Positions 59,357 to 64,000 of a DNA stretch of 64,000 bases are shown piece by piece. Position 1 is the first letter of the stretch; each line of letters begins with the position of its first letter. Made by a program: the position numbers and the translations under genes. The notes below the pieces were generated by a model. That model was not told the DNA's origin. It worked only from the letters and a program-made list of their open reading frames with translations, and did no database searches. Origin of the DNA: Trebonia kvetii (GTDB lineage: Bacteria > Actinomycetota > Actinomycetes > Streptosporangiales > Streptosporangiaceae); the NCBI RefSeq assembly GCF_007827045.1, contig NZ_RPFW01000003.1, positions 310,001 to 374,000 of the forward strand, in the 5' to 3' direction.

Positions 59357-60229
59357 ATGCAAGGCTTCTCCAACGGCGCAGGACGGGACCAGGCGGCATT
59401 CATGGCCCCGCGAATCCCTTCCTTCACGCAGTTCCTCGCCTCCTACGACCCCAGCATGCTCCCGCTGGCGAACTTCGGCCCGCTGGCCGGGTCCGACACG
59501 GCAGCCGACGTGATCAAGAGCCTGCCGCGCGCTACCACGATCGTGGCGGTTGCCTGCGAGGGCGGTGTGGTGATGGCAGGCGACCGGCGGGCCACCGCGG
59601 GCAACATGATCTCCAAGCGGGACGTGGACAAGGTGTTCCGCGCCGACGAGTACTCGGCCATCGCGATATCGGGCACCCTGGCACTTGCGCTTGAACTCAC
59701 CCGTCTCTTCGGCGTCGAGCTCGAGCACTACGAGAAGATGGAGGGCCGCGCGCTTTCCCTTGAGGGCAAGGCCAACCGGCTGGGCAAGATGACCCGCGAC
59801 AACCTGATGGTCGCGATGCAGGGACTGGCTGTGATCCCGTTGTTCGTCGGCTATGACGAGGAGACCGGGGCCGGCCGGATATTCAGCTACGACGTGGCGG
59901 GCGGCCCGTACGAGGAGCACCGTTTCCACTCGATCGGCTCGGGTTCGGTCTTCGCCAAATCCGCGCTCAAGAAGTACTACTCCGACGACATGTCCGTCAC
60001 CGACGCGGCGCTCGCCTGCGTGCAAGCGCTGTACGACGCGGCCGACGACGACTCTGCCACTGGCGGCCCCGACCTGACCAGGCAGATCTTCCCGGTGATC
60101 GTGACGGTCACGGAAGGCGGCTTCAACCGGCTCTCGGACAGCGAATGCGCCGCCTACGCCCAGCAGGTCGTGCACGGCCGGATGACCCTGCCCGACGGGC
60201 CATTCGCCCCGCTGCGTTCAGCCGGCTAG
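59357..60229 (+). CDS. prcB: Proteasome beta subunit, orphan
   Basis: A 290-residue protein closely following actinobacterial PrcB. The propeptide is 59 residues; catalytic Thr60 is in ATTIVAVACEGGVVMAGDRRATAGNMISKRDVDKVF, with the Asp and Lys of the active site (GDRRAT, VDKVF) kept. GSGSVFAKSALKKYY and LYDAADDDSATGGPDL are family hallmarks. The residue before Thr is Ala instead of the usual Gly. No prcA, pup or dop is next to it, so it is either an extra paralogue or a relocated gene. ATG follows GGAAAGG. Confidence 0.92.
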   Translation: MQGFSNGAGRDQAAFMAPRIPSFTQFLASYDPSMLPLANFGPLAGSDTAADVIKSLPRATTIVAVACEGGVVMAGDRRATAGNMISKRDVDKVFRADEYSAIAISGTLALALELTRLFGVELEHYEKMEGRALSLEGKANRLGKMTRDNLMVAMQGLAVIPLFVGYDEETGAGRIFSYDVAGGPYEEHRFHSIGSGSVFAKSALKKYYSDDMSVTDAALACVQALYDAADDDSATGGPDLTRQIFPVIVTVTEGGFNRLSDSECAAYAQQVVHGRMTLPDGPFAPLRSAG

Positions 60230-60283
60230 CACTGGCGACACCATTCGTGCGGGGGTTCCGCGCGGTCGCGAGATATCGCTGGA

Positions 60284-61396
60284 CTACGCCTTCAGGCCTG
60301 CGAGGCCCTCGTGGGCGGCCATCACGACCTCCATGCCCCGGTACTCGCCGTCGGTGCCGGGCTCGGCCATCTGGTTCGTCACGAACGCCGTCACCATGCC
60401 GGCGTCGGGGTCGATTATGACGAGTGAACCTCCCCAGCCACCCCAGCCGAAGGAGTCGCCGAACAAGCCGTAGCCAAGCCCGTACCGCATCCGCACGCCG
60501 AGGAGCCGGTCGACTCCGTTGAACTGTTCCTGCCGCGCCCGAGCGCAGCCCTCGGGGGACAGCAGCCGGACGCCGCGCACCGTGCCGCCGCAGGCCAGCA
60601 CCGACTGCAGGAGCGCCACGGAGCGCGCGTTGCCGAATCCGTTCCCGGCGGGAATCTCGGCGCGACGCCACGCCATGCTGTTGCCGTCGCGCACCGTGAC
60701 GCCGGTGCCGGCCGAGGCGGCCGCTGCCTCCGCGGGCGGGCGCGATCCGTAATCTTCGTTTTGCCCGGGCGGCGGGACCGTACGGGCGACGCGCTGGTCA
60801 TGCCCGGCGTCCAGTCCGATGTGGAAATCAGCGCCGAGCGGTCCGGCTACTTCTTCGGCGAAGAACGTCCCCAGGCTGCGGCCGGTGATCCGGCGCACTA
60901 CCTCTCCGACGAGAAACCCCTGGGTGATGGAGTGGTATCCGGCCGCGGCGCCCGGCACCCATTGCGGCGCCTGCCCGGCGAGCCGGGCGGTGGCCGCAGG
61001 CCAGTCGTACAGCCCTTCGACTGAGCCCTCCCAGTCGGGCAGGCCCGCGGTATGTGAGAGCAGGTGCCGCACGAGCACGCCCTCTTTTCCTGATGCGGCG
61101 AATTCCGGCCAGTACCGGGCAACCGGCGCGTCGAGATCAAGCACGCCGCGATCGGCAAGGATCAGCGCACACAGCGCCGTCATCGTCTTGGTGACCGACC
61201 ACACGTTGACGATCGTGTCCCGCTGCCACGCAATCGTGCGGCTGGCGTCAGTGAACCCGCCCCAGACATCCACCACGGGTTCACCGTCCACGTAGACGGC
61301 CACCGACCCGCCAGTGTCTCCGCTATCGAGCAGCCGGGCCAGCGCCAGGGGAACCGCCGCGAACAGGTCGTCGCCCGACCCGTGAATCTCTGCCAT
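60284..61396 (-). CDS. Serine hydrolase, class C beta-lactamase family
   Basis: A 370-residue protein with the SxxK motif SVTK (Ser67, Lys70), a YxS/N-like motif GYHSIT, and GWGG as the third motif, in the EstB/beta-lactamase-related esterase pattern. No signal peptide, so a cytosolic esterase is more likely than a secreted beta-lactamase. Confidence 0.88.
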   Translation of the reverse strand: MAEIHGSGDDLFAAVPLALARLLDSGDTGGSVAVYVDGEPVVDVWGGFTDASRTIAWQRDTIVNVWSVTKTMTALCALILADRGVLDLDAPVARYWPEFAASGKEGVLVRHLLSHTAGLPDWEGSVEGLYDWPAATARLAGQAPQWVPGAAAGYHSITQGFLVGEVVRRITGRSLGTFFAEEVAGPLGADFHIGLDAGHDQRVARTVPPPGQNEDYGSRPPAEAAAASAGTGVTVRDGNSMAWRRAEIPAGNGFGNARSVALLQSVLACGGTVRGVRLLSPEGCARARQEQFNGVDRLLGVRMRYGLGYGLFGDSFGWGGWGGSLVIIDPDAGMVTAFVTNQMAEPGTDGEYRGMEVVMAAHEGLAGLKA

Positions 61397-61452
61397 GCGG
61401 CGAACGTAAGGCCAGGCATCCTGTCCGAGTCAATCGATTAAAACGGGGCCGG

Positions 61453-62158
61453 CTACGGCTCGACGCCATCGGGTGGCGTCCAGCGCACTATGGGCTTGCC
61501 GATCTTGATCATCAGGCCGGCCGGCGTTGCGCGGAGTGCCGCGTTCCGCGTCCGCTGTCGCCAGCCGCCCGGCAGATCTGCTCCGAACCGGCCGATGGCG
61601 ATCGCGGTTCGCACGATCCGCTGACAGCGCGGGCGGCGCGCCTGGTCGAACGCGGCCATCGCCGCTGTCATGTCATCGCCGGCCAGGACGGGGGCGCCGA
61701 TTATCCGCGCGACGCACACCGCGTCCTCAAGCGCCAGTGCGGCGCACTGGCCGGCCGTGGGCACCGCAGCATGGGCGGCGTCCCCGGTGAAAACGACGCG
61801 GCCTGACACGAATGCAGGCAGCCCGTCGGGGAGGTGGTACACATCGTGGCGCATCAGGCCGGCCGCCGGGGTGGCCGCCATGAGGTCGTGAATCCACCGT
61901 GCCCACGATCCGAAACGCTGCCGGGCGGCGGCCAGCTCGTCGGCGAACTCCGTGCCTTCCGGGCTTCGGAAGTAGCCGTACCAGTACATCTGGCTGTCGC
62001 TGACCCGCAGTGCCCCGAACTCGGCACCCGCAGGGTGGGCTGGGCCGGTCCGGGATCCGTATCAGCCAGCGACCTGCCGGGTCCTGGTATCCCGCGGTCA
62101 TGGTCTGGTGCCCGGCCGCCCGGACCTGGGCGTCCAGTCCGAGTGCCGCCAGCCACAA
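61453..62158 (-). pseudogene. FAD-dependent monooxygenase remnant
   Basis: 61453-61989 encodes the C-terminal half of a group A flavin monooxygenase with the GD motif (GRVVFTGDAAHAAVPTAGQCAALALEDA). The preceding part (LAALGLDAQVRAAGHQTMTAGYQDPAGRWLIRIPD, about 62158-62050) is in another frame, and the N-terminal GxGxxG nucleotide-binding motif is missing. So the gene has a frameshift and a 5' deletion. Confidence 0.7.
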
Positions 62159-62287
62159 CAGCCTTCAGCCGGCCAGCCTGCATGACCTCTACCCGCCAAT
62201 CGGTCGCCGCCGCCTTAGGCGAATCTGAGCAGGTATTACTATGCTACGTAGTAGATCGTTGGCTGCAACAATGGCTACCAAACAAAA

Positions 62288-62313
62288 CAGCGGCGACTCG
62301 AAAGTCGCCGCTG
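62288..62313 (-). terminator. Intrinsic terminator after tRNA-Ala
   Basis: CAGCGGCGACT and AGTCGCCGCTG form a perfect 11-bp stem with a four-base loop; on the minus strand TTTTGTTT follows, just after the tRNA. Confidence 0.9.
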
Positions 62314-62327
62314 AGCTGGTCCTTGGG

Positions 62328-62401
62328 TGGAGCTAAGGGGATTTGAACCCCTGACCCCCTCGATGCGAACGAGGTGCGCTACCGGACTGCGCTATAGCCC
62401 C
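62328..62401 (-). tRNA. tRNA-Ala (anticodon CGC)
   Basis: A complete 74-base cloverleaf on the minus strand: acceptor GGGGCTA/TAGCTCC with the G3-U70 pair that identifies alanine tRNA, anticodon stem CCTCG/CGAGG with loop TTCGCAT (anticodon CGC at 62365-62367), and T-arm GGGGTTCAAATCCCC. CCA is not encoded. No integrated element is attached to it. Confidence 0.97.
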
Positions 62402-62447
62402 TTGAACCTCAGCTAGCGTAGCAAACTTTCCAGCCTGCTCGCGCCAT

Positions 62448-63173
62448 CTAGTCGCCCACGGCGCGCAGGCGCGGTAGCTCGTAGCTGTCGTAGTAGTCCT
62501 CGTCGGCCAGGTCCGCGTCGGCGTTCGACGTGGTGTACTTGCCGGCCAGGCCGGGTGCGAAGTCGCGGCCCCCGTCTTCGTAGTCGGCGGGAACCGGGGC
62601 GGCGGCGAGTTTCGCGGCGAGCGCCTCGCCCGCGGCTGCCGCTCCCACGGTGGACATGCCGTCGGCCGCAATGACGCGGCGTGCCGTGCGCGCCCGTGCG
62701 CTTGCCCGCTCGCGGGCGTGTGCGGCCGCCTCTGCCTCGTGCTGCGCCCGTTCCGCGTCGGCCTTGGCCGCCTCGCGCAGCAGCAGCAGGTAGCCGGCGA
62801 GCATGACGGTCGGCGGGATGGCGACCCAGACGGCCGCCAGGCTGGTCAGCGCGAGCGCGGTCGCGGCGATCTCCAGACCCGTGAGCATCATCAGGAGCCG
62901 GCGGCGGGCGGTGAGCATGCGCCGCCGTGATTCCTCGGCGGAAATCGGCTCGGCGCGAACCCGTTCGGTGGACACTGGCTCTGCCGCGGGCGTCTCGTCT
63001 GCGTCGTCGGCGGAAGACTCAGCGATGTCCGGTGTGGCGGCCTGCTCCGTGGCGGAGGCCGTGGCGGGGGCCGGCGCCGCGACCGGAGCGATGGCACCGC
63101 GCTTCAGCCACCGGGGGATGAGCACGCACGCCCAGATCGCGATGATCGCCAGGTAAAGAATGGCGCTGCTCAT
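62448..63173 (-). CDS. SepX/GlpR-like divisome membrane protein
   Basis: A 241-residue protein: N-terminal helix (SAILYLAIIAIWACVLIPRWLKR), a low-complexity acidic linker, then RRRMLTARRRLLMMLTGLEIAATALALTSLAAVWVAIPPTVMLAGYLLLLREAAK with two helices, then an Ala/Arg/Glu-rich coil. This layout matches actinobacterial SepX/GlpR, which interacts with the FtsZ ring. The neighbouring RimJ-like acetyltransferase is the usual neighbour. ATG at 63173 follows GAGGAGG. Confidence 0.75.
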   Translation of the reverse strand: MSSAILYLAIIAIWACVLIPRWLKRGAIAPVAAPAPATASATEQAATPDIAESSADDADETPAAEPVSTERVRAEPISAEESRRRMLTARRRLLMMLTGLEIAATALALTSLAAVWVAIPPTVMLAGYLLLLREAAKADAERAQHEAEAAAHARERASARARTARRVIAADGMSTVGAAAAGEALAAKLAAAPVPADYEDGGRDFAPGLAGKYTTSNADADLADEDYYDSYELPRLRAVGD

Positions 63174-63300
63174 CGGGCTCGTGCCTCCTCTCGGTTTTCG
63201 CGGCACCGGGCACACCGGACATGTAACGCAGCGTAAAGGGAGCAACTGCCGATAACGAGGACCTGAGCGGCGTGTCGCCGTGATCAAAATGAAAGAAACA

Positions 63301-63942
63301 CTAGGCGCCGGAACGCGATGCGGCGAGCGAACTGCGCCACCTGGGGAGCATTCCCGCGGGCACTTCCTCGGCCGTGATCGCGTAGCAGATATGGTCGCGC
63401 CAGCTGCCGTTGATGTGCAACTGACGCACCCTGATGCCCTCGTCCCTGAACCCGAGCTTCTCCACGACCCGGCGGGACGCGATGTTCTCCGGCCTGATGG
63501 ACGCCTCGAGCCGGTGCATGCCCATCATGCGGAAGCAGTGGTCGACCGCCATGGCGAGGGCGGTAGGCACGATCCCGCGCCCGGCGTACGTCTCATCGAT
63601 CCAGTACCCGATCTGCCCGGAGCGGGATGAGCCCCACGTGATGGAGCCGATGGTGAGCTGCCCGGCGAAACGCCCGCCGTACAGGATCACCCAGGGCAGC
63701 GCCACGCCCTGCCTGGCCTCACGGCGCATGGTGCGGACCATGGACACGTACGGCCCGATCGGTGACCTGACGAGCGGCGTCTCTGGGTTGGATGGCTCCC
63801 AGGGGCGCAGCCAGGAGGCGTTCCGCACCCGGATCTCGCGCCATGCGCGCGCATCGGCGACACGCACCGGGCGCAGGACGACCGGGGCGTCGAGCAGATC
63901 TGGCTCGGTGAGGGTGGCTGGCCATCCGTTGATGCGTCCCAC
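63301..63942 (-). CDS. GNAT N-acetyltransferase, RimJ/RimL-like
   Basis: A 213-residue protein: VVLRPVRVADARAWREIRVRNASWLRPWEPSNPE, then QIGYWIDETYAGRGIVPTALAMAVDHCFRMMGMHRLEASIRPENIASRRVVEKLGFRDEG contains the acetyl-CoA-binding loop (YAGRGI) and the family end. It may acetylate the N-terminus of a ribosomal protein or another small substrate. It lies upstream of the SepX/GlpR-like gene in the same direction. Confidence 0.92.
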   Translation of the reverse strand: MGRINGWPATLTEPDLLDAPVVLRPVRVADARAWREIRVRNASWLRPWEPSNPETPLVRSPIGPYVSMVRTMRREARQGVALPWVILYGGRFAGQLTIGSITWGSSRSGQIGYWIDETYAGRGIVPTALAMAVDHCFRMMGMHRLEASIRPENIASRRVVEKLGFRDEGIRVRQLHINGSWRDHICYAITAEEVPAGMLPRWRSSLAASRSGA

Positions 63943-64000
63943 GGCTGTCGATCGTTCCCCTGAGTGGCGGCTGATTCCGTCTAGCGTAGGAGCAACGCTA

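Noticed and set aside
62328..62401. tRNA-Ala as an integration site
   Set aside because: No 3'-end duplicate or integrase is found nearby; the only integrase in the window uses the methyltransferase gene.

Overview
The window is high-G+C DNA of a Gram-positive actinobacterium (Actinomycetota). The indications are an actinobacterial-type proteasome beta subunit, a DevR/DevS (DosR/DosS-like) pair, a PPOX/F420-type enzyme, a MDMPI-type (mycothiol-linked family) protein, a PspC-fused histidine kinase with NarL-type regulator, and a tRNA-Ala / SepX-GlpR-like / RimJ-like block. No species can be named from the sequence alone.

Layout. 0-5 kb: 3' end of ftsH, a DevS-like kinase convergent with DevR, and lgt. 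5-9.5 kb: ybaK, a conserved unknown, a yeast-Fcy1-like cytosine deaminase and a MoxR ATPase/VWA pair. 9.7-14 kb: an undecaprenyl-phosphate cluster (uppP and two DedA-family proteins) in which uppP and the second DedA gene carry the same operator-promoter, followed by an EamA transporter whose 3' end runs antisense into the DedA tail. 14-24 kb: an OmpR-type two-component pair, two L,D-transpeptidases, thiolase, lnt and a GGDEF protein. 24-37 kb: MFS exporter, ProA-like dehydrogenase, ECF sigma factor with putative anti-sigma partner, MarR, membrane proteins, and a PspC/kinase/regulator block. 48-64 kb: NYN nuclease, acyl-CoA dehydrogenase, second ECF sigma/partner pair, NlpC/P60 hydrolase, a glycosyltransferase/methyltransferase/membrane-protein set, an orphan prcB, several decayed genes, tRNA-Ala(CGC), a SepX/GlpR-like divisome protein and an acetyltransferase.

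The outstanding feature is a 9,948-bp integrated element (37453-47400) that is visibly lower in G+C and splits a DUF574-type SAM-dependent methyltransferase gene. Joining the two flanks at a 5-bp GGGAA core restores one 269-codon frame. The element encodes a large serine integrase, a small integrase-linked gene (possible directionality factor), a GntR-type regulator and other small DNA-binding proteins, a P27-like small terminase, an HNH endonuclease, and two tandem, translationally coupled HK97-type major capsid paralogues. It has no recognisable large terminase, portal, protease, tail, lysis or replication gene. This gene set fits a capsid-encoding phage satellite dependent on a helper phage, rather than a complete or randomly decayed prophage. 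It also carries an element-specific repeat (four copies of a TGTCCACGCTTAC motif), an origin-like inverted-repeat/AT-rich segment and several operator-like palindromes.

Start codons were chosen by RBS, overlap and family length; where the choice is uncertain this is stated. All family assignments come from reading motifs, not from database searches.
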